Part shown: piece after piece, positions 31,714 through 39,325 of the stretch | Numbering within the stretch: position 1 is the stretch's first letter | Layout of the letters: each line of letters begins with the position of its first letter | NCBI RefSeq assembly: GCF_934754935.1 | Contig: NZ_CAKVJB010000022.1 | Span: 1 to 42,232, forward strand | From: an uncultured Holdemanella sp. | GTDB lineage: Bacteria > Bacillota_I > Bacilli_A > Erysipelotrichales > Erysipelotrichaceae | Direction: 5' to 3' | Length of the DNA stretch: 42,232 nt | Program-made: the position numbers and the translations under genes | The notes under the pieces: model-generated | Seen by the model: only the letters and a program-made list of their open reading frames with translations | Told to the model about the DNA's origin: nothing | Databases searched by the model: none

Positions 31714-33051
31714 ATGTTTAAGAAACGTATGAATCGCATTACACCAGGACAAATGATCATCCTCAGTTTTGCGACTATGATATTGGTTGGCGCCTGCCTG
31801 CTTATGCTTCCATTTTCAACAAACAATGGAAAGGGCGCACCCTTTTTAGATGCATTATTCACTTCAACAAGTGCCTCCTGCGTAACCGGACTGATTATGC
31901 ATGACACTTCACAATACTGGTCCCCATTTGGACAACTTGTCATTATAACACTCATTCAAATTGGAGGTATGGGCGTAATTACTATGGCCATAATCCTATC
32001 TGTTTTGGGTGGTAAAAAAATTGGTTTTAAACAAAGATACTTTATGCAACAATCGATTTCCGCACCAAAACTAGGCGGTATTATTCGAAACACAAAATGG
32101 ATTCTTAAAGCTACCTTATGCGTAGAAGCATTGGGAGCCATTTTATTAGGCATTCGATTTTTGCCTCGCTTTGGCCTAGTCAAAGGCATATGGTATTCCA
32201 TATTCCATTCTATTTCCGCTTTCTGTAATGCCGGATTTGACTTAATGGGCACAAATCAAGCCTATTCATCTTTGACAAGTTATTCAAGCGACATTCTTGT
32301 ATCCAACGTTATCGCAGCACTTATCATACTTGGCGGTTTAGGCTTCTTTGTCTGGAAAGATGTTGTTCAATACAAACATCATTTACACAAATATTCCTTA
32401 CAATCTAAAGTCGTCCTATTTACGACAGTAACTCTATTGATTATGAGTACACTCTACTTCTACATCAATGACTTTAGCCATTGGAATATGAGTTTATCCG
32501 ATCAAATCAATGTTTCTATTTTCCAAGCCGTATCCCCAAGAACAGCCGGCTTTAATACGGTTGATTTAAACAAAATGAACCAAAGCAGCATCCTCTTTAT
32601 GACACTACTTATGTTGATAGGAGGAAGTCCACAAGGTACAGCCGGAGGTTTTAAAACAACAACACTCGCTGTATTGATTCTAAGTATTCGTGCTGTGTTC
32701 AATCATAAACAAAACCCACAATGTTTTGGAAGAAGAATTTCTATGGACACATTAAACAATGCCACAGCCTTATTTATGTTGTTTATGGTATTATTCTTTA
32801 CAGGTACATTCTTAATTTCAGCCTTTGATCAACTGCCAATTCTAGACGCTCTATTTGAAGCCGCCTCTGCCATTGGAACCGTTGGACTTACATTAGGAAT
32901 CACACCCACACTATCAAGTGCATCTCACTGCATTTTAATTTTCTTGATGTTCTTTGGAAGAGTTGGAGGATTAACCTTACTTTTAGCCATTTCTAAACAT
33001 CAAGTTGTCGCAAACGCAAATTTACCACAAGAAAATATCACAATTGGATAA
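31714..33051 (+). CDS. ktrB: KtrB/TrkH-type potassium uptake membrane subunit
   Basis: The 445-residue membrane protein has four pore-loop repeats: TSTSASCVTGLIM, SAFCNAGFDLMGT, SPRTAGFNTVDL and SAIGTVGLTLG, each with the filter glycine. LLIGGSPQGTAGGFKTTT is the family signature before the last pore region. GGTGG precedes the ATG. It is followed 10 nt later by ktrA. The kdpDE pair is divergently transcribed from the same 130-bp region. Confidence 0.95.
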   Translation: MFKKRMNRITPGQMIILSFATMILVGACLLMLPFSTNNGKGAPFLDALFTSTSASCVTGLIMHDTSQYWSPFGQLVIITLIQIGGMGVITMAIILSVLGGKKIGFKQRYFMQQSISAPKLGGIIRNTKWILKATLCVEALGAILLGIRFLPRFGLVKGIWYSIFHSISAFCNAGFDLMGTNQAYSSLTSYSSDILVSNVIAALIILGGLGFFVWKDVVQYKHHLHKYSLQSKVVLFTTVTLLIMSTLYFYINDFSHWNMSLSDQINVSIFQAVSPRTAGFNTVDLNKMNQSSILFMTLLMLIGGSPQGTAGGFKTTTLAVLILSIRAVFNHKQNPQCFGRRISMDTLNNATALFMLFMVLFFTGTFLISAFDQLPILDALFEAASAIGTVGLTLGITPTLSSASHCILIFLMFFGRVGGLTLLLAISKHQVVANANLPQENITIG

Positions 33052-33061
33052 TGGAGGAAAT

Positions 33062-33709
33062 ATGAAATCTGTATTAATTATTGGAATGGGACGTTTTGGA
33101 CGTCACATGGCACAAAAACTATATGATCTAGGACATGACGTTTTAGCTATTGATAAAAGTGAAGCCAAAATCAACAAAGTCCTTACTTATGTCACAAATG
33201 CACAAATTGGAGATTCTACCGATGAAAGCTTTATTGACTCACTAGGCGTATCCAACTTTGACCTTTGCGTTGTAGCCATCGGAGATGACTTCCAAAGCTC
33301 TCTAGAAACAACGGCCCTATTAAAAGATCATGGTGCTAAACTTGTTGTCGCAAGAGCCGTACGTGATGTACACGCTAAATTCTTATTGCGTAATGGAGCG
33401 GATGAAGTTGTATATCCTGAAAAACAAATTGGTAATTGGGCAGCCGTACGTTTCTCAAGTGAAAATATCTTTGACTATGTACAACTTACCCCAGAATATT
33501 CAATCTATGAAATTTCTGTGCCAAAGTCATGGATAGGAAAAAGTATGTTAGAGCTTGATATTCGAAGAAAATATCACATCAATATTTTAGCTACTAAAAT
33601 CAACGGTATTCTAGACCCACTACCTAGTGCTGAACACACTTTTGAAGAATCTGAAAACATTCTAATTCTAGCGCAAAATTCAGACGTACAAAAATTCCTA
33701 CGTTTTTAA
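33062..33709 (+). CDS. ktrA: KtrA/TrkA-type regulatory subunit (RCK_N, RCK_C)
   Basis: The protein has 215 residues. The N-terminal Rossmann fold has VLIIGMGRFGRHMAQKL with a GxGxxG pattern, followed by VLAIDKSEAKIN and AQIGDSTDE. The C-terminal RCK_C part has YSIYEISVPKSWIGKSMLEL. It binds nucleotide and gates KtrB from the cytoplasm. GGAGGAAAT precedes the ATG at 33062; an earlier in-frame start would overlap ktrB and lacks a ribosome site. Confidence 0.94.
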   Translation: MKSVLIIGMGRFGRHMAQKLYDLGHDVLAIDKSEAKINKVLTYVTNAQIGDSTDESFIDSLGVSNFDLCVVAIGDDFQSSLETTALLKDHGAKLVVARAVRDVHAKFLLRNGADEVVYPEKQIGNWAAVRFSSENIFDYVQLTPEYSIYEISVPKSWIGKSMLELDIRRKYHINILATKINGILDPLPSAEHTFEESENILILAQNSDVQKFLRF

Positions 33710-33724
33710 TGAAATCTTAATATG

Positions 33725-33790
33725 TCGCCTCATTCTTTAACACCATTTAAACATTGAAAACTCTACAATAAAGGTGTAAGAAAGAGGCGA
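33725..33790 (+). promoter_or_regulatory. Long inverted repeat covering promoter and RBS of the 30-aa peptide gene
   Basis: TCGCCTC (33725-33731) pairs with GAGGCGA (33784-33790), TTCTT with AAGAA, and ACACC (33740-33744) with GGTGT (33773-33777). The loop holds a -10 TACAAT (33764-33769), and TTTAACA/TTTAAACA repeats about 10-11 bp apart (33736-33753). The 3' arm contains the GAGG ribosome site. Read-through mRNA from ktrA would hide the site; mRNA from the internal promoter would not. Confidence 0.6.
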
Positions 33791-33796
33791 TTATTT

Positions 33797-33889
33797 ATGT
33801 TAGGAATCTTAGCTGCAGGATCCATATTCTACATTTCTTTCTTAGTCCCAAAACTTTTAAATCACATTTTAAACATTACACACCATTAA
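33797..33889 (+). CDS. 30-aa single-span membrane peptide next to ktrBA
   Basis: An ATG with GAGG 9 nt upstream starts MLGILAAGSIFYISFLVPKL, ending in NHILNITHH. It has one membrane helix and a basic/histidine-rich tail. Size and topology recall KdpF (29 residues), the stabilising peptide of the Kdp pump, but the sequence is not clearly related. Its control region shares a 14-bp box with the ktrB promoter. I infer a role with the K+ system; a toxin-like peptide is the alternative. Confidence 0.55.
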   Translation: MLGILAAGSIFYISFLVPKLLNHILNITHH

Positions 33890-33912
33890 TGTATGCCACG
33901 AGCATACCAATT

Positions 33913-33953
33913 ATCCCCAATTCTAAGGTATATATATACTTAGGAAAGGGGAT
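33913..33953 (+). promoter_or_regulatory. Hairpin in the leader of the 117-aa membrane protein gene
   Basis: ATCCCC pairs with GGGGAT and CTAAG with CTTAG around an AT-rich loop. The 3' arm holds AGGAAAGGGG, the only candidate ribosome site for the next gene, so folding would hide it. Confidence 0.45.
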
Positions 33954-33962
33954 TTTATTATT

Positions 33963-34316
33963 ATGAAAACTTGGAAATTAGTCAGTGGAATCATTTCCAT
34001 TGTATTAAGTGTATTTGTCGTGTTCCAAAGTATGATGGCAGGCCTTGCCAATGCATTAGAAGAAAGTGGACAATCGAGTGGCAGTGCTGGACTTGTCGTA
34101 GCTATATGCATGCTTTGTGGAGGAATTGTATCCATTGTATCTAGAAAGAACAATTCAAAAGGAACCAACATTGCACTTATTATTCTGTTTGGTTTAGCAA
34201 CACTCACAGGCTTTATACTTGCAGGAAACTATTCTGACCTATACATATGGTCAGTATGGTGTTTAATCAACGCTGTATTCGCAATTATCTCATTAAGAAA
34301 AGGTATCAGAAATTAA
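33963..34316 (+). CDS. Four-span membrane protein of unknown function
   Basis: The 117-residue protein has predicted membrane segments near 8-28, 42-60, 68-88 and 93-112. It starts MKTWKLVSGIISIVLSVFVV and has a serine/glycine-rich loop ESGQSSGSAG. Similar proteins are common in low-GC Firmicutes but have no assigned role as far as I know. The candidate ribosome site lies in a hairpin upstream. It stands between the potassium module and a strong terminator. Confidence 0.7.
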   Translation: MKTWKLVSGIISIVLSVFVVFQSMMAGLANALEESGQSSGSAGLVVAICMLCGGIVSIVSRKNNSKGTNIALIILFGLATLTGFILAGNYSDLYIWSVWCLINAVFAIISLRKGIRN

Positions 34317-34326
34317 AACTGATACC
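34302..34326 (+). terminator. Intrinsic terminator
   Basis: GGTATCAG-aaattaaaa-CTGATACC followed by TTTTT. The stop codon of the preceding gene is in the loop. Confidence 0.85.
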
Positions 34327-34366
34327 TTTTTAAAATCTCTTTACTTATCAAGTAAATAGTTATTTC

Positions 34367-34487
34367 TACACATTTTTCCGAACTTTTAGGCACCTTTTTC
34401 GCACATTTTTTCGGACTTTTTAGTATTGTTTTTACACATTTTTCCGCGGTTTTTAGTACTCATTTTACACATTTTTACTTTTCATCA
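34367..34487 (-). repeat. Tandem 33-bp repeats with an 11-residue period
   Basis: Four units have ATGTG(T/C) starting, on the minus strand, at 34472, 34439, 34406 and 34373: exactly 33 bp apart. Read from 34472 they encode MCKMSTKNRGK, MCKNNTKKSEK and MCEKGA, then a TAA at 34386; the frame resumes KFGK MCRNNYLLDK. No ribosome site is visible. It lies just downstream of the FMN-dehydrogenase terminator, so it may be a non-coding repeat or a decayed small gene. Confidence 0.7.
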
Positions 34488-34511
34488 AAAAAAGACAGCA
34501 TTTAAGCTGCC
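34487..34511 (-). terminator. Terminator of the EutH/FMN-dehydrogenase unit
   Basis: On the minus strand GGCAGC-ttaaat-GCTGTC (one G-T pair) followed by TTTTTTT. It directly follows the gene ending at 34511. Confidence 0.7.
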
Positions 34512-35527
34512 TATCTTACCATATCACGAGTGATGTCCTTTAAGCTTTTAGCTCCACACATCTCCATTGTATCTTGAAGTTCACTACCAAGCTTATCCAC
34601 TAAAACTTGAATACCTTCTTCTTTTGCTCCATAAATCGCATTCACAAATGGACGAGCTACAATGACGGCATCCGCTCCCATTGCCAAAGCCTTAAAAATA
34701 TCGACACCATTACGAAGTCCTCCATCGACAAAGATCTTCATACTGCCATCAACAGCCTTTACAATTTCTTCAAGCACTTCAGCTGTTGCAGGACATTGAT
34801 CTTGAACTCGACCACCATGATTTGAAACCACAATAGCACTAGCTCCTGCTTCTTTTGCCTTTAAAGCACCCTTGACAGTCATAACACCCTTCACAATAAA
34901 TGGTACTGGTGTTTTTGAAATAATTGCCTTTAACTGCTCTGTATTCATTCTTCCTGCAGGTGGTTGACAACCTTTTAAGAAAGGAAGTCCAGCTGCATCC
35001 ACATCCATAGCTACCGCAAATGCATTACTATTTAAAGCTAAGTCTAGTTTTTCTAGATATGTTTCTAAACTCCAAGGCTTAACCGTTGGAATCGCAAGTC
35101 CATTATTTTCTTTAATAATACGCGTCGCATTAATCATAATATTAGGATCTTTTCCATCTCCTGTAAAAGCACAAATCCCTGCATCAATACAACCTCTAAC
35201 TAAAATATCATTATATCCATTATCATCATAGGCATCTGAATAGTGCATTCCCACAGCTCCTACAGGACCTGCAAAAATTGGATATTTAAATGTATGACCA
35301 AATAACTCTAACTCTGTACTTACAGATTCATTATCTGTAATGGTATCCATGTTGACACGAATATTTTTCCACGCATCATAGTTACGCATCGCAACATCCC
35401 CAATACCTTTAGCACCAGGTCCAGGCACTGTATTTTTACATGCCTTTCCATCACAAACAGGACAAGACTTACATAATTTTGTCCCCATCACTTCACGACT
35501 TTTTTCCATCAATTCCTTATAATTCAT
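34511..35527 (-). CDS. FMN-dependent alpha-hydroxy-acid oxidase/dehydrogenase
   Basis: The protein has about 338 residues. TIM-barrel landmarks are FKYPIFAGPVGAVGMHYSDA, VPFIVKGVMTVKGALKAKEA (catalytic-loop lysine), SNHGGRVQDQCPATAEVLEE with the active-site HGGR, IFVDGGLRNGVDIFKALAMG and ADAVIVARPF. These bind FMN and the hydroxy acid. The N-terminus has a cysteine-rich segment CKSCPVCDGKACKN absent from classical lactate oxidases but common in Firmicute homologues; it could hold a metal or Fe-S site (inference). The ATG at 35527, with GGAGG 7 nt upstream, abuts the EutH-like stop, so the two are co-transcribed. Confidence 0.85.
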   Translation of the reverse strand: MNYKELMEKSREVMGTKLCKSCPVCDGKACKNTVPGPGAKGIGDVAMRNYDAWKNIRVNMDTITDNESVSTELELFGHTFKYPIFAGPVGAVGMHYSDAYDDNGYNDILVRGCIDAGICAFTGDGKDPNIMINATRIIKENNGLAIPTVKPWSLETYLEKLDLALNSNAFAVAMDVDAAGLPFLKGCQPPAGRMNTEQLKAIISKTPVPFIVKGVMTVKGALKAKEAGASAIVVSNHGGRVQDQCPATAEVLEEIVKAVDGSMKIFVDGGLRNGVDIFKALAMGADAVIVARPFVNAIYGAKEEGIQVLVDKLGSELQDTMEMCGAKSLKDITRDMVR

Positions 35528-35529
35528 AA

Positions 35530-36555
35530 TCATTCCTCCAATACATTCGCAATAACTAAGCCTAATATCCCGGCCAATAGCTTCACAACCACAAACCAAG
35601 TCACACTTGTAGGATTGACTGAGGCAATAAAACCGAGTTGTCCACCAAACACAAAGGCTCCACTTAGTGAAAAGGCTGCATTTAAAATTTTACCCTTCCT
35701 ATTCATTCTACTAAATAATGGTAACATCGCAATACTTGTTCCAAAAGATAAGATAATACCCATCACTGAATATTTATCAATATTTAAAATCTGTCCAACT
35801 CTTTCAATTTGACTTGAAAACTTTCTTAAAACAATTTCACAAAATACTAAAGAACCACACACAATAATACTCATCTGAAATACAATGCGTAAAGCTTCAT
35901 TGATCAATGTCGCATTTGTGAAGTTCATATTGAAAAAGAAAGTAAGACAAACTAGGAAAAAGAATATATATCCAACAATTTGTACAAGCTTCGAAAACAA
36001 AGTTAAAATCACAATGAGTGTTTTAAACGATATAAAGAACAAGCCAATTAGAATCGCACAAATAAAAATAACAGGTAAAAACGAGATGATAAAGTGATCA
36101 ATTTTTAATAAAAAACCACTCACTATAAGAATGGGTAATAGTCCTAAAATACCATAGACCACACCTTTTAAATAGTGGCTCAAATCATCTTTATCCAGTT
36201 CATTTAAAAAGATAGGCAATTGAAAACTAATCAAGCACCCCAAAGTTGACGTTAATAATACCCCACAAAAAACAAGAACATTATCTGCATGTGTCATAGA
36301 CTCTATAATAGAATAGCCTCCAAGATCTGGTGCCAACAAGCTTGAAATAATCATTTCTTTATTTTCAAACAAGCCAGCATGACCCTTTAGAAAGGCTATC
36401 GCAATACAATAAAAGCCTCCTACACTCATCATAAAATCGCCCATTGTGATGATGCCTCGATCAAAAGAAGCAGCTAATCCCAGTCTATTCTTAAACATCT
36501 TGTCAAATAAGCCTAGAGCCGCAAAACACAATAAAATAAAAATAATCGGATTCAT
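35530..36555 (-). CDS. eutH: EutH-like (ethanolamine) transporter
   Basis: The 341-residue protein has about ten membrane segments. MNPIIFILLCFAALGLFDKM followed by FDRGIITMGDFMMSVGGFYC, LLAPDLGGYSI and SFGTSIAMLPLFSRMNRKGK match the EutH family. It is shorter than the enteric protein (about 408 residues). No other eut genes or microcompartment genes are nearby, and it shares a transcript with a hydroxy-acid dehydrogenase, so the transported compound may not be ethanolamine. Confidence 0.75.
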   Translation of the reverse strand: MNPIIFILLCFAALGLFDKMFKNRLGLAASFDRGIITMGDFMMSVGGFYCIAIAFLKGHAGLFENKEMIISSLLAPDLGGYSIIESMTHADNVLVFCGVLLTSTLGCLISFQLPIFLNELDKDDLSHYLKGVVYGILGLLPILIVSGFLLKIDHFIISFLPVIFICAILIGLFFISFKTLIVILTLFSKLVQIVGYIFFFLVCLTFFFNMNFTNATLINEALRIVFQMSIIVCGSLVFCEIVLRKFSSQIERVGQILNIDKYSVMGIILSFGTSIAMLPLFSRMNRKGKILNAAFSLSGAFVFGGQLGFIASVNPTSVTWFVVVKLLAGILGLVIANVLEE

Positions 36556-36601
36556 GACTTCATTCTATTATAAGAATGAAAAAAAGTCGAAGAAAATTTC
36601 T
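36556..36601 (-). promoter_or_regulatory. Promoter of the EutH-like gene embedded in the pot terminator
   Basis: Minus strand: TTTCTT, 17 bp, TATAAT (36567-36572), 11 nt before the ATG. The -35 falls inside the pot terminator stem. The 5' leader would be only about 4 nt, without a clear ribosome site. Confidence 0.45.
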
Positions 36602-36607
36602 TCGACT
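36585..36607 (-). terminator. Terminator of the polyamine transport operon
   Basis: An 11-bp arm AGTCGAAGAAA/TTTCTTCGACT followed by TTTTTTT on the minus strand. It overlaps the potCD stop codon. Confidence 0.85.
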
Positions 36608-38492
36608 AATGTGCATTACTTGCAGCCACCTTAACTCTTGACCACAAATCCGCAATAATTTTACGTGTGGCTTCATCATATTGGAACACTTCATCCTTGT
36701 CATAACCTGAACGAGGTGTGTATGCGTTAATACCATCATAATCTCCGCCTTTGCCACCAAGTTCTTCCATAACTTCTTTATTTGGTGAAGTATATCCAAC
36801 ATAACTTGAATTATCCATAGCTGCATCATAGCTAGTAATATAACGAACAAATTCATTCGCAAGCTTAGGATTTTTCGCATTCTTAGGAATAACCATCGCA
36901 TCTGACCAAAGGTTTGTTCCACTCTTTGGCATATAGAATCCCATATTTTCATTTTCAGACATGACATAAGCCGCATCTCCAGAATAAATCAATCCAAGAG
37001 CCTTTCTAGCCTGTGCCATATTATCAATAATTTCATCGGTTACAATTTCTGGTTCCATTGTCTGAACACACTGTACTAACCAGTTATATGCAGCATTCAA
37101 TTCATCCTGACTTGTCGTATTCATTGAATATCCTAGTGCCTTTAATGCCATCATGAATGAATCTCTTTCAGAATCATATAGATAGATATCTCCCTTAAAT
37201 TTCTGATCTAAGAAAATATCCCATCCATCTTTTTCCAAATCCTCTTCAGATACTTTTGTCTTATCATACACAATACCAACAGTACCCCAGAAGTAAGGAA
37301 TTGAATATTCATTCTTTGGATCATAAGGAAGTCCCTTGATTGCATCAGCCAATTCACTTAAGCATTCTTTACGTGTTTCTGGGTCTAATTTTTGAAGCAT
37401 ATCTTCCTGCATCATTCTTTGAATCATATAATCACTCGGAACTAATACATCATATGCATCACCATTGGCAACCTTGATATACATTTGTTCGTTTGAATCA
37501 AAGTTATCCATAACAACTTTGGCACCTGTTAATTCTTCAAAGCCAGAAATAATATTTTCTCCTGTATATTCACCCCAGTTATATACATGTAAAGTCTGTC
37601 CTGCATAAGGTAAAGAATTTGCGGATTTATTTAAACCAAACAAAGAAGCCACTAAACCAACCACTACAACACCTGCAACAGCCCATTTCCAAGGTTTATT
37701 TTGTTTAGAAGGACTTGTCTTTTTACGAATCATTGGCAAGACATTCACAATTGTTAATGTGATTGTGATCAACAATACAACCAATGTACTAATCGCATTT
37801 ACACTTGGATTAATACGCTTAGACATTGTGTATACCATAATACTCAAGTTTTTCACGCCTTGACCTGTTACAAAATATGAAATCACAAAATCATCAAAAG
37901 ACATAGTGAACGCAATCAAAGCACCCGAAACAATACCTGGCATAATTTGAGGTACAATAACTTTTACTAAAGCCTGCCAAGGCGTAGCTCCAAGATCCAT
38001 TGCAGCATCTGCCAAGTTTGGATCTAAAGATTTGATTTTTGGCATAATACTCAAAATTACATACGGAATACAGAAAGCGATGTGTGCAAGTAATAATGTC
38101 ACAAATCCCTTTTCAATCTGGAATGTGATAAATAGAAGCATCAATCCGATTGCGGTAACAATTTCAGGGTTCATAATTGGAAAATCATTGACCTGACTGA
38201 CAAAAGCACGCAATACTTTTTTTGACTTTGATAAACCAATTGCTGTAATCGTACCAATGATTGTAGAAATAATTGTTGCCAATAACGCAATCACAATAGT
38301 GACATACAAAGATTCCATCATTCCATGGTTTTTAAGCATAGCCTCATACCAACGCAATGAGAATCCTGTAAAATGTGTTAATGATTTTGAACTATTGAAG
38401 GAAAAAATAATCATGAATAGTATTGGTGCATAAAAGAACACCAATAATAAAGCCATGCCTACTTTACCTAATACTCTCTTATCTTTCGACAT
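36606..38492 (-). CDS. potCD: Fused spermidine/putrescine ABC transporter permease PotC and binding protein PotD
   Basis: The protein has 628 residues. Residues 1-260 are a PotC-type permease with six membrane segments and the EAA-type loop DAAMDLGATPWQALVKVIVP. A short basic linker and an extra membrane segment (about 268-287) tether a PotD-type solute-binding domain: TLHVYNWGEYTGENIISGFE, DVLVPSDYMIQRM, IPYFWGTVGIVYDK and LIYSGDAAYVM are its landmarks. No lipobox is needed, since the fusion anchors the domain outside the cell. It is the last gene of the regulator-potA-potB-potCD operon, 2 nt after potB. The fusion is known in other Firmicutes. Confidence 0.93.
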   Translation of the reverse strand: MSKDKRVLGKVGMALLLVFFYAPILFMIIFSFNSSKSLTHFTGFSLRWYEAMLKNHGMMESLYVTIVIALLATIISTIIGTITAIGLSKSKKVLRAFVSQVNDFPIMNPEIVTAIGLMLLFITFQIEKGFVTLLLAHIAFCIPYVILSIMPKIKSLDPNLADAAMDLGATPWQALVKVIVPQIMPGIVSGALIAFTMSFDDFVISYFVTGQGVKNLSIMVYTMSKRINPSVNAISTLVVLLITITLTIVNVLPMIRKKTSPSKQNKPWKWAVAGVVVVGLVASLFGLNKSANSLPYAGQTLHVYNWGEYTGENIISGFEELTGAKVVMDNFDSNEQMYIKVANGDAYDVLVPSDYMIQRMMQEDMLQKLDPETRKECLSELADAIKGLPYDPKNEYSIPYFWGTVGIVYDKTKVSEEDLEKDGWDIFLDQKFKGDIYLYDSERDSFMMALKALGYSMNTTSQDELNAAYNWLVQCVQTMEPEIVTDEIIDNMAQARKALGLIYSGDAAYVMSENENMGFYMPKSGTNLWSDAMVIPKNAKNPKLANEFVRYITSYDAAMDNSSYVGYTSPNKEVMEELGGKGGDYDGINAYTPRSGYDKDEVFQYDEATRKIIADLWSRVKVAASNAH

Positions 38493-38494
38493 GT

Positions 38495-39322
38495 CTATTT
38501 TTCCTCCTTATTACGCTCTTCAAGTTTTCTTACAAGCATCATTAGAAGCATCATGATCATAGCCATGATCATTGAGATAGCTGAACCAAAGTTCCATTCT
38601 CCAACAGTAATGAATTGATTTTCAATCACGTTACCAATTAAGAAGAATTGTCCTCCACCCAATAATTTAGGAATAAAGAATGAGCTTACGGCTGGTAAGA
38701 ATACAAGTGTAATACCTGAAACAACGCCAGGTAAAGAAAGTGGGAAAATAACTTTCCAGAAAGTTTGAAATTTATTGGCCCCCAAATCCTGTGCAGCTTC
38801 TAATAAAGATTTATCCATCTTCGTCAAAGCTGTATTGATCTGTAGAATCATAAATGGCAAGAAGTTATATACCATACCAATCAATACGGCAGCTTCTGTA
38901 TATAAAAGTTCTGTATGAATTCCAAACAAACCTAAAAAGCTACTGATGATTCCATCACTTGATAAGATTCCAATCCATGCGTATGTTCTTACAAGCATAT
39001 TGATCCAAGTAGGAAGTGTAATCGCAAGAACTAAGATTTGTTGAATCTTAGGACTATTCTTTGAAATAAAATATGCGATAGGATAGCCAATCAACAAACA
39101 AATAATGGTTGTCTTAATGGCAATCCATAAAGAGCGCCATAGAATCAATAAGAAGTCTTTATCTGTAAAGAAACGAACATAGTTATCCAATGTAAGCTTG
39201 AAATGTACAATACTGTTGCCTTGCTGAATGACTGAATAAAACGCAATCAGCAACATCGGAAGCAACAACATAATACAAGCCCACACAATATAAGGGATTG
39301 CTAATTGTTGAAATTTTTTCAT
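38495..39322 (-). CDS. potB: Spermidine/putrescine ABC transporter permease PotB
   Basis: The 275-residue protein has six membrane segments. The N-terminus is LAIPYIVWACIMLLLPMLLI; the cytoplasmic EAA loop is LLEAAQDLGANKFQTFWKVI. It pairs with the PotC part of the fusion. The gene is 3 nt downstream of potA, and only 2 nt separate it from potCD. Confidence 0.95.
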   Translation of the reverse strand: MKKFQQLAIPYIVWACIMLLLPMLLIAFYSVIQQGNSIVHFKLTLDNYVRFFTDKDFLLILWRSLWIAIKTTIICLLIGYPIAYFISKNSPKIQQILVLAITLPTWINMLVRTYAWIGILSSDGIISSFLGLFGIHTELLYTEAAVLIGMVYNFLPFMILQINTALTKMDKSLLEAAQDLGANKFQTFWKVIFPLSLPGVVSGITLVFLPAVSSFFIPKLLGGGQFFLIGNVIENQFITVGEWNFGSAISMIMAMIMMLLMMLVRKLEERNKEEK

Positions 39323-39325
39323 TGT

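Noticed and set aside
34367..34487. CRISPR array
   Set aside because: The 33-bp units are contiguous and diverged, with no spacers and no cas genes. The palindromes at 1187-1282 were also considered; their arms differ from each other.
36560..36976. 138-codon minus-strand frame
   Set aside because: It is an alternative frame inside potCD with methionine-rich, low-complexity content.
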